From the NCBI GenBank assembly GCA_025997715.1, contig BNUY01000006.1, positions 1 to 42,110 of the forward strand: DNA of 42,110 nucleotides, in the 5' to 3' direction. Shown in pieces: positions 1 through 8,686 of the stretch. Below the pieces are notes generated by a model. The model was not told where the DNA came from, did not search any database, and saw only the letters and a list, made by a program, of their open reading frames with translations. The stretch is from Spirochaetia bacterium (GTDB lineage: Bacteria; Spirochaetota; Spirochaetia; Treponematales; Breznakiellaceae). The translations under genes and the position numbers were made by a program. The first letter of the stretch is position 1; every line of letters begins with the position of its first letter.

Positions 1-125
1 TGCGTCGAGGTTCACCCGGTCTCCCGGACTTCCTCACGGCGCCGAACTGCCTGCCACCGGCTCCCTGGCCCCGTCAGACCAGAGTACCACTTTTCCCGAT
101 ATTTGAAATCATAGTATCTTTGCGG
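1..125. other. Unassigned left edge
   Basis: No convincing coding frame or RNA was recognised here. The first 95 bases are GC-rich and differ in character from the AT-richer bases that follow. On the minus strand the stretch lies downstream of cimA and may be the end of a feature that continues outside the window. Confidence 0.3.
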
Positions 126-192
126 TTAAATTTCCTCCTCCCTCTTCCTCTGTGTCCTCTGTGTTAACTCTGTGCTCTCTGTGTTTATTCTT
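119..192. repeat. Single arm of a CACAGAG-word intergenic repeat
   Basis: Read on the minus strand, directly after the cimA stop, the sequence is a run of CACAGAG words (AACACAGAGAGCACAGAG, then CACAGAGGACACAGAGG), ending in TTTAACCGCAAAG. No matching second arm is visible. The word structure resembles the longer palindromic elements elsewhere in this window, such as 4615-4702 and 30404-30493, so it is probably a partial or decayed member. Confidence 0.6.
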
Positions 193-196
193 CTCT

Positions 197-1795
197 TCAT
201 TCCTTTTCTTTCTCCATGTCTCCAATCAATTTGTATTCTATAGAGTCCACCAATGCCGCGCGGCTTGCGTCGATGATGTCCGCAGAAACCCCCACGGTGG
301 TCCAGACCTTGATCCCGTCGGTGGACTCAATGAGTACCCGCACCTTTGCTGCGGTGGCCTCAATGCCGTCGATAACCCTGACCTTGTAGTCCGAAAGGCG
401 CACCTTTTCTAACTCCGGGAAGAAGCGGGCCAGGGCGCGGCGGAGGGCGCCGTCCATGGCGTTCACCGGGCCTTCCCCTTCGGCGGCGGCGATTTCGTGC
501 TGGCCGTCCACCAGGACCTTGACCCAGGCGTGGGAACAGGCAAGGGTCTCCCCGGTGGGATGTTCGCTCACCACACGGTAGGCGTCAATGTGGAAGAAGG
601 GTTTGTGGCGGCCAAGTTCGCGGCGTACCAATAGTTCAAAGCTGCCGTCGGCGCCCTCAAACTGCCAGCCTTCGGCCTCCAGGGTTTTTAGCTTTTGTGC
701 CAGCGCCGCGGTTACCGGATGATCCCGGGTAATGGACGGGTCCAGCTTCTTTACCCGTTCGGCAATGGCGGACCGGCCCCCAACTTCGCTCATCAGGAAG
801 TTGCGGCTGTTCCCCACCAGCGCGGGATCAATGTGCTCAAAGGATTTATGTATCTTGATGATGGCATCGGCGTGCATCCCCGCCTTGTGGGAAAAAGCAT
901 GGGCCCCCACGTAGGGAAGATTTTCGGGCACAGAAACGTTGGCTATCTCCGCCACCCTGCGGGTCGTATCGTAGAGCAGTTCCAGTTTTCCTGCGGGGAG
1001 ACAGGGGAGGCCCAGCTTGATTTCTATGCTGGGAATCACCGCCGCAAGGCTCGTATTCCCGCAGCGCTCCCCAAAGCCCACCAGGGTTCCCTGGACATGA
1101 CGGGCGCCCGCCTTCACCGCCATCACCGTATTGGCGGCGGCAAACCCCGAATCGTCATGGGCGTGTATGCCGATAATGGCGGGACGGTGCGCCGTGGCAG
1201 CCAGGGCCAGCACCGCCTGAACCCCCTCAGTAATAGTGTTGGGGAAAGAGCCGCCGTTGGTGTCGCAGAGGACGATGCGATCCGCCCCGGCGTCAAGGGC
1301 CGCCTTTATAGTAGCAAGCGCGTAAGACGGATTGGCAAGCCAGCCGTCAAAGAAGTGTTCCGCGTCATAGAAAAGAGTCTTACCCCGATCCTTTAGAAAC
1401 TTTGTAGTCTCAGCGATCATGGCGATGTTTTCTTCCAGGCTGACCCGGAGTACCTCCGTAACGTGGAGGTCCCAGGCCTTTCCGAAAATCGCCGCCGCAG
1501 TGGTATTGGCGGAGAGGAGACTTTGCAGTTGGGGATCATCCGCAGGCTTCATGCCCTTCTTCCGGGTGGGACCAAAGGCGCAGAGCGCTGCATTTGCAAG
1601 GCGCAGTTTTCCTGCGAGGTGGAAAAACTCCATGTCCTTGGGGTTACTTCCGGGGTTCCCCGCCTCTATCCAGGACACCCCCAGTTCGTCCAAGGCCCGG
1701 ACCACCGCAAGTTTATCCTGCACAGAAAAGCTAATTCCCTCGCCCTGGGCTCCGTCTCTGAGGGTGGAATCGAAGATTTCAACGTTGTGCGGCAA
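197..1795 (-). CDS. cimA: (R)-citramalate synthase
   Basis: Condenses pyruvate with acetyl-CoA to citramalate, the first step of the threonine-independent route to isoleucine; cytoplasmic. The protein starts near FDSTLRDGAQGEG, the form of the HMG-CoA-lyase-like motif typical of the citramalate-synthase branch (LeuA has TLRDGEQSPG). It carries the metal-binding HAHDDSGFAAANT and the conserved GFGERCGNTSL. The C-terminal third fits the LeuA-type regulatory domain. I place the start at the TTG at 1795, giving 532 aa: it follows GGAG in the end of leuA, and the frame upstream of it only shadows leuA. The 17-bp overlap with leuA indicates translational coupling. Family is certain; citramalate specificity rests on motif type. 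Confidence 0.9.
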   Translation of the reverse strand: MPHNVEIFDSTLRDGAQGEGISFSVQDKLAVVRALDELGVSWIEAGNPGSNPKDMEFFHLAGKLRLANAALCAFGPTRKKGMKPADDPQLQSLLSANTTAAAIFGKAWDLHVTEVLRVSLEENIAMIAETTKFLKDRGKTLFYDAEHFFDGWLANPSYALATIKAALDAGADRIVLCDTNGGSFPNTITEGVQAVLALAATAHRPAIIGIHAHDDSGFAAANTVMAVKAGARHVQGTLVGFGERCGNTSLAAVIPSIEIKLGLPCLPAGKLELLYDTTRRVAEIANVSVPENLPYVGAHAFSHKAGMHADAIIKIHKSFEHIDPALVGNSRNFLMSEVGGRSAIAERVKKLDPSITRDHPVTAALAQKLKTLEAEGWQFEGADGSFELLVRRELGRHKPFFHIDAYRVVSEHPTGETLACSHAWVKVLVDGQHEIAAAEGEGPVNAMDGALRRALARFFPELEKVRLSDYKVRVIDGIEATAAKVRVLIESTDGIKVWTTVGVSADIIDASRAALVDSIEYKLIGDMEKEKE

Positions 1796-3314
1796 GGTCC
1801 CACTCCATGGCGTTGATCGCCGAAAGGTAGGCTTTAATGGAAGACTCCAGCACATCGGTACTCACCCCGCGGCCGTTCCAGTGCCGCCCTTCCCAGGCAA
1901 TCTTCACCATGCTCTCCCCCTGGGAACTGGACCCGCCGGTGATGGCCCCAATCTCGTAGAGTTCCAACTCCGGCTTTTTCCCCACAATCTCGTTGATCGC
2001 CGTGAAGATAGCGTCCACCGGCCCGTCCCCCACCGCAACCTGTTTGCGGGCATCCCCGCCCTTATGGAGCAGCTTGATGATCCCCGTCGCGCCCAGGGCC
2101 GAACCGGTGTTTATCGCCCAGTGGTCGAGCTTGTAGGTTTCCGGAACCGCGGCAGTGACGCCCATCACCAGGGCTTCAATATCCCTGTCGCTGACCACCT
2201 TTTTCTTGTCCGCCAGAGCTTTGAATTCCGCAAAGACCCTTTCCAGGGTTTCCGCATCCACCGTATACCCCAGATCGCCCAGCCGTTCCTCAAAGGCATG
2301 GCGGCCCGAATGTTTGCCCAGAACCATGCGGTTTTTCGGGATACCGATGGATTCCGGTGTCATGATCTCGTAGGTCTCCGGGTTTGCCATTACCCCGTGC
2401 TGGTGTATCCCCGCCTCATGGGCAAAGGCGTTCTCCCCCACAATGGCCTTGTTGGGCTGAACCTTCACCCCCGTTACCTGGCTTAAGAGGCGGCTGACGG
2501 GGTAGATTTGCGTGGCGTCAATACGGGTGTCGGCGTTGAGGTAATCCTTGCGAACCCGCAGTCCCATGACAATCTCCTCCAATGAGGCGTTCCCCGCCCG
2601 TTCACCGATCCCGTTGACGGTACACTCCACCTGATCCGCCCCGTTTTCTATCGCCGCAAGACTGTTGGCAACCGCAAGCCCAAGATCGTTGTGGCAATGC
2701 ACGGAGAGATCCGCCTTTTCAATACCCGGCGTATGCTCCTTGATGTACCGGATACGCGCCCCAAACTCATCGGGCAAGGCATAGCCCACGGTGTCAGGGA
2801 AGTTTACCGTAACGGCCCCGGCGGCGATCGCCGCGCCGAAGACCCTGCACACAAAATCAGGATCACTGCGGAAAGCATCCTCGGCGGAAAACTCAATGTT
2901 GGAACAGAACTTCTTAGCGTACTTCACCGCAGCCACCGCCTGTTCCAGCACCGCCTCCGCCGTCATCTTCAGCTTGTACTCCAGGTGAATAGGCGAAGTC
3001 GCCAGGAATATATGTATCCGGGGATCCGCGGCAGCAGACAGCGCCTCCCGGCTTGCGTCAATGTCCTTTTCCAGGCTCCGGCAAAGCCCCGCCACGGTAC
3101 ACCCCTTAATGATCCCCGCGATGTTTTTTACCGATTCCAAGTCCCCAGGACTGGACGCGGGAAACCCCGCCTCAATGATATCCACCCCAAGCTTTTCCAG
3201 CCGCCGTGCAACCTCAAGCTTCTCCTGGATGTTCATACTGCACCCCGGGGACTGCTCCCCGTCACGGAGGGTGGTGTCAAATATCTTTACGATGCGCTTA
3301 GTATTACTACTCAT
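1779..3314 (-). CDS. leuA: 2-isopropylmalate synthase
   Basis: First committed step of leucine synthesis: 2-ketoisovalerate plus acetyl-CoA gives 2-isopropylmalate. The 511-aa protein has the full layout: TIM barrel starting IFDTTLRDGEQSPGCSMN, metal site HCHNDLGLAVANS, NGIGERAGNASLEE, then a linker and a C-terminal regulatory domain from about residue 370. The ATG at 3314 has AGGAG seven bases upstream. It is the first gene of a leuA-cimA pair. leuB, leuC and leuD are not in the window. A large palindromic element fills the space between this gene and ilvC upstream. Confidence 0.96.
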   Translation of the reverse strand: MSSNTKRIVKIFDTTLRDGEQSPGCSMNIQEKLEVARRLEKLGVDIIEAGFPASSPGDLESVKNIAGIIKGCTVAGLCRSLEKDIDASREALSAAADPRIHIFLATSPIHLEYKLKMTAEAVLEQAVAAVKYAKKFCSNIEFSAEDAFRSDPDFVCRVFGAAIAAGAVTVNFPDTVGYALPDEFGARIRYIKEHTPGIEKADLSVHCHNDLGLAVANSLAAIENGADQVECTVNGIGERAGNASLEEIVMGLRVRKDYLNADTRIDATQIYPVSRLLSQVTGVKVQPNKAIVGENAFAHEAGIHQHGVMANPETYEIMTPESIGIPKNRMVLGKHSGRHAFEERLGDLGYTVDAETLERVFAEFKALADKKKVVSDRDIEALVMGVTAAVPETYKLDHWAINTGSALGATGIIKLLHKGGDARKQVAVGDGPVDAIFTAINEIVGKKPELELYEIGAITGGSSSQGESMVKIAWEGRHWNGRGVSTDVLESSIKAYLSAINAMEWDLAAQR

Positions 3315-3344
3315 ACATATACTCCTATTTTACCGGTAACCAAG

Positions 3345-3553
3345 AACAACCACGAATGACACGAATTACCCGAATAAATCACCTTATCCATTGAGCTGGT
3401 TCCAAAATAGAAAAACCTGTCCGCGAATTACGCGAATGGGCGCGAATAAAACATCAAATATTTATATTATTCGCGTTTCTTCGCGTCCATTCGCGGACAA
3501 ATTCTTATTTTGGAACTGGTTCCATTGAATCCATTCGTGTTTTTCGGGGTTAA
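3345..3553. repeat. Nested palindromic intergenic element (CGCGAAT inside CACGAAT)
   Basis: The inner palindrome covers 3398-3516. Its arms begin GGTTCCAAAATAG at 3398 and end TATTTTGGAAC at 3516. Inside them, TGTCCGCGAAT (3418-3428) pairs with ATTCGCGGACA (3489-3499), and repeated CGCGAAT words sit between. Outside lies a second class of word: CACGAATGACACGAATT at 3352 on the left and CATTCGTG near 3532 on the right. CTGGTTCC occurs directly repeated at both borders of the inner part (3396-3403, 3516-3523), which could be a target duplication. It lies between ilvC and leuA. Confidence 0.75.
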
Positions 3554-3560
3554 TCCTATC

Positions 3561-4562
3561 CTAATATTTCGCCGGCTGGAGCCAGGTCATCATGGAGCGC
3601 AGTTCCTTGCCCACCTTCTCAATGGGGTGCGCCGCCTCAATAGCTCGCATCCGGTTAAAGTTGGGCCGGTTCACCTGGTTTTCCAGTATCCACTCACGGG
3701 CAAACTTCCCGGTCTGGATGTCCTTCAATACCTGCCGCATGGCGTTCTTCGTATCCTCGGTGATGATCTTCGGCCCGGTAACATAGTCCCCATACTCAGC
3801 GGTATCGGAAATGGAGAAACGCATGAAGGACAGTCCCCCGCGGTTCACCAGGTCGATGATCAGCTTCATCTCATGCATCACCTCAAAGTAGGCGCTTTCC
3901 GGCTGGTAACCTGCCTCAACCAGCACCTCAAACCCGGTCTTCATCAGCGCGGAAACACCGCCGCAGAGGACCGCCTGCTCGCCGAAGAGGTCCGTCTCGG
4001 TTTCTTCCTTAAAGGTCGTCTCCAGAACCCCCGCCCGCGCGCCGCCGATGGCCGCCGCATAGGCCAGCCCCAGCCGCTTGGCGTCCCCGGTGGCATCCTG
4101 GTGCACCGCAATAAGGCAGGGCACCCCGGCGCCGGCCTGGTACTGTTCCCGCACCGTATGCCCCGGACCCTTAGGGGCGATCATCACCACATTGATGTCC
4201 GCCGGGGGAATAATCTGCCCGAAGTGGATGTTAAAGCCGTGGGCAAAGGCCAGGGTCTTGCCGGGTTTCAGCACCGGCTTGATGGACTCCTGGTAGAGCC
4301 TGGCCTGCTTTTCATCGTTGATAAGGATCATGATGAAATCCGCCGCCGCCGCCGCGTCCTTGGCAACCTTCACTTCCAGCCCCGCTTCCTCGGCCCGTTT
4401 CCAGGACTTTGACCCCTCGTAAAGCCCTACGATAACCTTTATCCCCGATTCCTTGGCGTTCAGGGCATGGGCGTGACCCTGGGAGCCGTAGCCGATGATG
4501 GCGATGGTCTTGCCCTTTAGAGCGCCCAGGTCGCAATCCTTTTCATAAAACATAATAGCCAT
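3561..4562 (-). CDS. ilvC: Ketol-acid reductoisomerase (class I)
   Basis: Converts acetolactate and acetohydroxybutyrate to the dihydroxy acids of valine/leucine and isoleucine synthesis, using NADPH and Mg2+. The N-terminal Rossmann motif [12 protein letters not shown] is at residues 24-35. A serine-bearing loop ([10 protein letters not shown]) fits NADPH preference. The C-terminal knotted domain includes [19 protein letters not shown]. The start at 4562 is set by GAGGAGG five bases upstream; frame further upstream only reads the repeat at 4615-4702. The 333-aa length matches class I enzymes. ilvN lies upstream on the same strand, with a hairpin element between them. Confidence 0.96.
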   Translation of the reverse strand: MAIMFYEKDCDLGALKGKTIAIIGYGSQGHAHALNAKESGIKVIVGLYEGSKSWKRAEEAGLEVKVAKDAAAAADFIMILINDEKQARLYQESIKPVLKPGKTLAFAHGFNIHFGQIIPPADINVVMIAPKGPGHTVREQYQAGAGVPCLIAVHQDATGDAKRLGLAYAAAIGGARAGVLETTFKEETETDLFGEQAVLCGGVSALMKTGFEVLVEAGYQPESAYFEVMHEMKLIIDLVNRGGLSFMRFSISDTAEYGDYVTGPKIITEDTKNAMRQVLKDIQTGKFAREWILENQVNRPNFNRMRAIEAAHPIEKVGKELRSMMTWLQPAKY

Positions 4563-4614
4563 ATAATCCTCCTCGTTATTATTCCTACCCGTCAAAGCGG
4601 AAAAACTAAGAAAA

Positions 4615-4702
4615 TAAACCACAGACCACGCAGACCCTCACGGACATTTGTTTAGAAATTTCATTCTTTTGTCCGTGTTGTCCGTGAGGTCAGTGGTTAA
4701 AT
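4615..4702. repeat. Palindromic intergenic element with CACGGACA words
   Basis: The left arm starts TAAACCACAGACCACGCAGA and includes CTCACGGACA. The right arm, read in reverse complement, starts TTAACCACTGACCTCACGGA and continues CAACACGGACAAAAG. The arms are imperfect copies separated by about 15 AT-rich bases. It lies between the ilvN stop and the ilvC ribosome-binding site, so it would be transcribed as a hairpin in an ilvN-ilvC message. Confidence 0.75.
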
Positions 4703-4719
4703 TCTTCATAAGTGAACGC

Positions 4720-5235
4720 CTACTGGACCGCAAGTACCGAAAGGCCCCGCTCCAGGGCCACAAGGCCGGTGCGGGCAAGTTCAAGCACCCCATAGGGGCG
4801 TAAAAGAAGCAGGAGGCCGTCGAGCTTTTTCGCATCGCCGGTGGCCTCAACGGTGATGGTCGTCGGACTCACATCGACCACCCGGGAACGAAAAATACCG
4901 GCAACTTCGAGTACCGCATGACGGGTCTTTTCATCAACGCCGACCTTTACCAGCATGATTTCCCGGCGCAGGCAGGAATCGTGCTCCAGTTCCCGCACCG
5001 CAATCACATCCACCAGTTTGCTGAGCTGTTTGATGATCTGTTCAAGCACCGCGTCGTCGCCTGAAACCGCAATGGTCATCCGGGAGATTGAGGCATCCTC
5101 GGTCGTCCCGACGGTGAGGCTGTCGATATTAAAGCCCCGGCGGCTGAAGAGGCCGGAAACCCGGCTGAGGGTCCCCGCCCGGTTTTCCACCAGGGCCGAC
5201 ACCACATGCTGCTTCATGACCACTTGCTGCTGCAA
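4720..5235 (-). CDS. ilvN: Acetolactate synthase small (regulatory) subunit
   Basis: Regulatory subunit of acetohydroxyacid synthase, expected to activate the catalytic subunit and confer valine inhibition. An N-terminal ACT domain opens HVVSALVENRAGTLSRVSGL with FNIDSLTVG, the typical IlvH/IlvN signature; a second ACT-like domain follows (TRHAVLEVAGIFRSRVVDV). The TTG at 5235 has GAGGAGG five bases upstream. An in-frame ATG at 5217 would give the more usual 165 aa but lacks a well-spaced ribosome-binding site. No catalytic subunit gene (ilvB) is present in the window, which is unusual because ilvB normally precedes ilvN. Confidence 0.93.
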   Translation of the reverse strand: MQQQVVMKQHVVSALVENRAGTLSRVSGLFSRRGFNIDSLTVGTTEDASISRMTIAVSGDDAVLEQIIKQLSKLVDVIAVRELEHDSCLRREIMLVKVGVDEKTRHAVLEVAGIFRSRVVDVSPTTITVEATGDAKKLDGLLLLLRPYGVLELARTGLVALERGLSVLAVQ

Positions 5236-5286
5236 GTCAACCTCCTCTACACACGGCCCTATTCCGGTCCGCAAAGTGGAGTAAGT

Positions 5287-5874
5287 TTAGCAAGAATTGG
5301 GAAGGGTAGACAAGGGGGGGAAAACCTCACTGAGGTTGATGACACAGCCGGGGAGGACGCATACCTCGACCGTGTCGGTATCGCCGTAGCTTGTAGTTGT
5401 ATAGACACCGCTGGTAAGGAGGTGGACATAAACCTTGCGGAATTTCGGGTCAACGATCCAGTATTCCCGCACCCCTATCCGCTGATAGAGTTCAAACTTG
5501 ACATTCAGGTCCAGGCCGGAAGTGGACGGGGACAGTATCTCGATGATGAAGTCCGGCGCGCCGTGGCAGCCCCGCTCGGCTATCTTGGACTTGTCGCAGA
5601 TAACCGTGATGTCCGGTTGAACACGGGTTTTATCGCTGTTATCCCATTTGGGCTCGGGGCGGACGCCAAAGGGGGCGGAGAAGACCTGACAGGGCTTCCC
5701 TTTCAGAAAGTTACCTATGGAGAGAAATAACTCCCGGTGAATTACCTGATGCACGGTGAGGGGCTCCGCCATCATGTAGATTTCCCCGTCAATGATCTCG
5801 GCATGGACGTTATCATCCCATTCCAGGACATCGGCGTAGGTATAAACGGTCTCTTTTTTCAGTACTGCGGTCAT
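5287..5874 (-). CDS. Uma2-family (DUF820) nuclease-fold protein
   Basis: 195 aa. The family has a PD-(D/E)XK restriction-endonuclease-like fold and no settled biological role; it is often expanded in cyanobacteria and some spirochaetes. Visible marks are QPDITVICD near residue 90, APDFIIEILSPST (the D...E pair of the fold), a downstream NVKFELYQRIGVREYWIVDP and the N-terminal AEIIDGEIYMM. The ATG at 5874 follows AAGGGAG about eight bases upstream. It ends about 50 bases before ilvN and may share its transcript, but no functional link is apparent. Confidence 0.85.
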   Translation of the reverse strand: MTAVLKKETVYTYADVLEWDDNVHAEIIDGEIYMMAEPLTVHQVIHRELFLSIGNFLKGKPCQVFSAPFGVRPEPKWDNSDKTRVQPDITVICDKSKIAERGCHGAPDFIIEILSPSTSGLDLNVKFELYQRIGVREYWIVDPKFRKVYVHLLTSGVYTTTSYGDTDTVEVCVLPGCVINLSEVFPPLSTLPNSC

Positions 5875-5950
5875 TATTCTGTACTCCCTTACGCCGACTA
5901 TAGTGCAAGCCGGTTAAAATAGCCACCCTTAGCGGTACTTTTATGTTCCC

Positions 5951-7900
5951 CTACAACGACGCCCGGTAGCTCCCCAGGAAGTGAAATTCCCGGGTCTTGG
6001 TTTTGAGTTCCCTCATAAGGGTATCAAACGCCCCCTCTCCTTCCGGCAGGGTCACGTCCACGTAGAAGAGGTACTCCCAGGGCTTCCCCTGAATAGGCCG
6101 GGATTCCAGCTTGGAAAGATTGATACCCTGCTCACTCATGATCCGCAGGCAGGAGAAGAGGCTCCCCGGCTCATCGGAAACCGAGAATACCAGGCTTGCC
6201 TTGTTCGGCTGCCCGGACCCAAGGCTGGGAGGGACAGGGACAGAATCACTACCGTTCCGCCGGGCGATGATGACAAACCGGGTGTAGTTTAGGGGGTTGG
6301 TCTCAATGCCCGTCTTGAGGACCCGCAAACCGTGGGCCTTGGCGGCGGGTTCCCCGGCAATGGCGGCTACCTTGGTGGCCCCCTCCCGTGCTATGGAAGC
6401 CACCGCGGTGGCGGTATCGTTGCAAGCCTCAAGCTGCCAGTCCGGGTGCTTGTCCAGGAATTCCCTGCACTGGGCAAATCCCTGGGGATGGCTGCGGACG
6501 ATGCTGATATTTTCTATAGAAGCTTTCTCGTCCGCAATAAGGCAGTGGACAATGCGGAGTTTTAGTTCTCCCACCATGGCAATGTCGGGGTAGCGGAGGA
6601 AGAGGTCGTAGACCCCGTGTATCGAACCGGCCAGGCTGTTCTCCACCGGCGCCATCCCGAAACCGGCGGAGCCCTCCAGGACCGCGTCGAACACCGCCCG
6701 GAAACTGGAAACCGCCAGCCGGGGCGCCTCTTCCCCAAAGGCCCGCACCAGGGCTTGCTCGGCATAGGCGCCGCTTTCCCCGGAGAAGGCAACACGGTTG
6801 CCGGCATCCTTGTCGGAGGGGGCCTGCACCGCAGCGGCGCCGGGAATTGATACGGAAGACGACCTTCCCGGAGAAGGCTGAGGGGTACGGAGCAGTTCCT
6901 TGCCCACCACCGGGGCCAGAGCTTCGATATCCCGCATGAGCCGCTCAAATTGTTCGGGAAACAGGGACTGGGGGCCGTCGGAAAGGGCCTCGTCCGGGCG
7001 GGGGTGGACTTCCACCGTCAGACCGTCGGCGCCGGCCGCCACTGCCGCAAGGGCTGCGGGGCTCACCTTGGCGCGAATACCAACCGCATGGCTGGGGTCC
7101 ACCAGCACCGGCAGATGGGAAAGGCCCTTTACCACGGGGATGGCGGAAATGTCCAGGGTATTCCGGGTATAGGTTTCGAAGGTGCGTATCCCCCGCTCAC
7201 AGAGCACCACGTCCCGGGTTCCCGCCGCCAGAAGGTACTCCGCCGAAAGGAGCCACTCCTCAATGGTCGCCGAGGGTCCCCGCTTGAGCAATACCGGCTT
7301 GCCCAGGACGCCAACCTTCTTCAACAACTCGAAGTTCTGCATATTCCGTGCGCCAATCTGGAACATGTCCGTCAAATCGTTCATCGCCGTGGCAAATTCC
7401 GGGGACACCACCTCGGTAACAATGGGCATCCCCGTGGCCTCCCCGGCGGCCTTCATGAACTCCAGCCCCTGCATCCCCAGACCCTGAAAGGCGTAGGGGC
7501 TGGACCGGGGTTTGTAGGCCCCGCCCCGGAGCATCACCGCCCCGGATTCCCGGACCCGGAGCGCAGTCTCCAGGATCTGCTCCCGGCTCTCCACCGCGCA
7601 GGGCCCGGCGATCACCGTGATCCGTGCCCCGCCTATCTTTACCGGCCCAACCGTAACGATGGTGTCGGCGCTCTTGGACTCCCGGGACGCCAGCTCGTAG
7701 GGCTTGGAGGTGGCCGCCACCCGTTCCACCCCGGGCAGCAGCCCCAACTCACGGAGATCCACCACCCCCTTGCCGGTGGCGCCGATAACCTCATCATCAC
7801 CCAGTACCTGATCCCGTATGGCAAAGCCGCGGTCTTTCAGGTAGATGCGGACCATTTCCTTATCATGGGTGGAAATACCCTTGGATAAAACAACAATCAT
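5951..7900 (-). CDS. DAHP synthase-prephenate dehydratase-ACT fusion
   Basis: One 649-aa chain combines the first enzyme of the shikimate pathway with the committed enzyme of phenylalanine synthesis. Residues 1-70 form a ferredoxin-like N-domain. Residues 75-335 are an AroF/Iβ-type DAHP synthase (AGPCAVES, GGAYKPRSSPYAFQGLG, LLKRGPSATIEE, PVLVDPSHAVG). After a proline-rich linker, residues 367-545 are prephenate dehydratase (VAFSGESGAYAEQ, catalytic TRF in NYTRFVII near 540). Residues 560-649 are an ACT domain with the phenylalanine-binding ESRP motif near 597. No chorismate mutase domain is seen. The start has no clear ribosome-binding site. Family calls are firm; joint feedback control by phenylalanine is inference. 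Confidence 0.93.
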   Translation of the reverse strand: MIVVLSKGISTHDKEMVRIYLKDRGFAIRDQVLGDDEVIGATGKGVVDLRELGLLPGVERVAATSKPYELASRESKSADTIVTVGPVKIGGARITVIAGPCAVESREQILETALRVRESGAVMLRGGAYKPRSSPYAFQGLGMQGLEFMKAAGEATGMPIVTEVVSPEFATAMNDLTDMFQIGARNMQNFELLKKVGVLGKPVLLKRGPSATIEEWLLSAEYLLAAGTRDVVLCERGIRTFETYTRNTLDISAIPVVKGLSHLPVLVDPSHAVGIRAKVSPAALAAVAAGADGLTVEVHPRPDEALSDGPQSLFPEQFERLMRDIEALAPVVGKELLRTPQPSPGRSSSVSIPGAAAVQAPSDKDAGNRVAFSGESGAYAEQALVRAFGEEAPRLAVSSFRAVFDAVLEGSAGFGMAPVENSLAGSIHGVYDLFLRYPDIAMVGELKLRIVHCLIADEKASIENISIVRSHPQGFAQCREFLDKHPDWQLEACNDTATAVASIAREGATKVAAIAGEPAAKAHGLRVLKTGIETNPLNYTRFVIIARRNGSDSVPVPPSLGSGQPNKASLVFSVSDEPGSLFSCLRIMSEQGINLSKLESRPIQGKPWEYLFYVDVTLPEGEGAFDTLMRELKTKTREFHFLGSYRASL

Positions 7901-7936
7901 GGGGATACAATAGAAGGAAGCGGGACAATTTTCAAG

Positions 7937-8476
7937 CTAAAACCAATAACGCACACCTACTTCAAATGCCAAAGATCCATCGGGAAAATATATTCCGGAA
8001 TGTGAATCAGAACCGTTCCAAAATCCCACGCCAAAATGGGGAATCCAGGCCCCAAAAACTTCCAATTTTTCCCTGAAAATCCATGATATGCCTATGGGAA
8101 TACGAATTCCTCCACTGAACCTTGACCATGTATCTTCGCTTGTACTGCTATTGGTAAACCAGAAATATGCCCCGATTCCCCAAAACCAACCAAGATTTAT
8201 TTCTTCCACAAATGTTTTATCCTGAAAATAATAGTCGCCGGAAACACCTATAGTAAGCCACTTGTTTTTTAGCCCTAAACTAAGGTCCCAGAATAGTGGG
8301 ATTTTGGGGGCCTTAAAACTAATTCCAGGACCACCGGAACTCTCAAATTTATCCCATGAGAAATCATTTCGACCATGTATTCCAATACCCCATGTATCAG
8401 TTTTATGGTGTTGGGCAAAAAGCGAAGATGCGGCAAATATCAGAATAAAAACACTCATCAAACCATTTTTTTTCAC
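7937..8476 (-). CDS. Small secreted outer-membrane beta-barrel-like protein
   Basis: 179 aa with a clear Sec signal peptide (MKKNGLMSVFILIFAASSLFA, cut before QHHKTD). The mature part alternates aromatic and polar residues in short strands (ISFKAPKIPLFWDLSLGLK, WLTIGVSGDYYFQD, IGISWIFREKLEVFGAW). It ends SLAFEVGVRYWF with a terminal phenylalanine, as barrel outer-membrane proteins do. I do not recognise a specific family. It starts with GTG at 8476, six bases after AAGGAG. It appears monocistronic. Base composition is lower in GC than its neighbours, which could reflect a different origin. Confidence 0.7.
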   Translation of the reverse strand: MKKNGLMSVFILIFAASSLFAQHHKTDTWGIGIHGRNDFSWDKFESSGGPGISFKAPKIPLFWDLSLGLKNKWLTIGVSGDYYFQDKTFVEEINLGWFWGIGAYFWFTNSSTSEDTWSRFSGGIRIPIGISWIFREKLEVFGAWIPHFGVGFWNGSDSHSGIYFPDGSLAFEVGVRYWF

Positions 8477-8579
8477 ATTTTTCTCCTTTCTATTAGATTA
8501 TTGTATATATTTTAGTGTCCATCAGAACCGGCAAGAAAATCAATAGGCATGCGCATTCTTTTCAGTTCCAAAATAAGGA

Positions 8580-8684
8580 TTAACCACAGACCTCACTGAC
8601 GCCGTGGTAGGTCTTGGTCCGCAGCCACCCTTCGTTGACCCCGAAGGTGGTGTTTAGGGAGATGTGAAGTACCAGGCCCGGTTC
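8580..8684 (-). pseudogene. Possible 3' remnant of a receptor-like gene
   Basis: A start-less frame reads EPGLVLHISLNTTFGVNEGW then LRTKTYHGVSEVCG and stop. It vaguely resembles the barrel of the TonB receptor at 14799 (LNETNVHIKMKD region). Its stop lies within TTAACCACAGACCTCACTGA, a single arm like that of the element at 4615-4702, so a repeat may have cut or joined the frame. The evidence is weak and it may be chance coding. Confidence 0.25.
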
Positions 8685-8686
8685 GC

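Noticed and set aside
1..90. Possible RNase P RNA or group II intron end on the minus strand (GAGGAAGTCCGGGAG)
   Set aside because: The RNase P core needs GAGGAAAGTCC; one A is missing, and the flanking stems do not fit. Too little sequence before the window edge.
8261..8546. 94-codon plus-strand frame opposite the small barrel protein
   Set aside because: No ribosome-binding site or family match; the minus frame has a signal peptide and barrel end.
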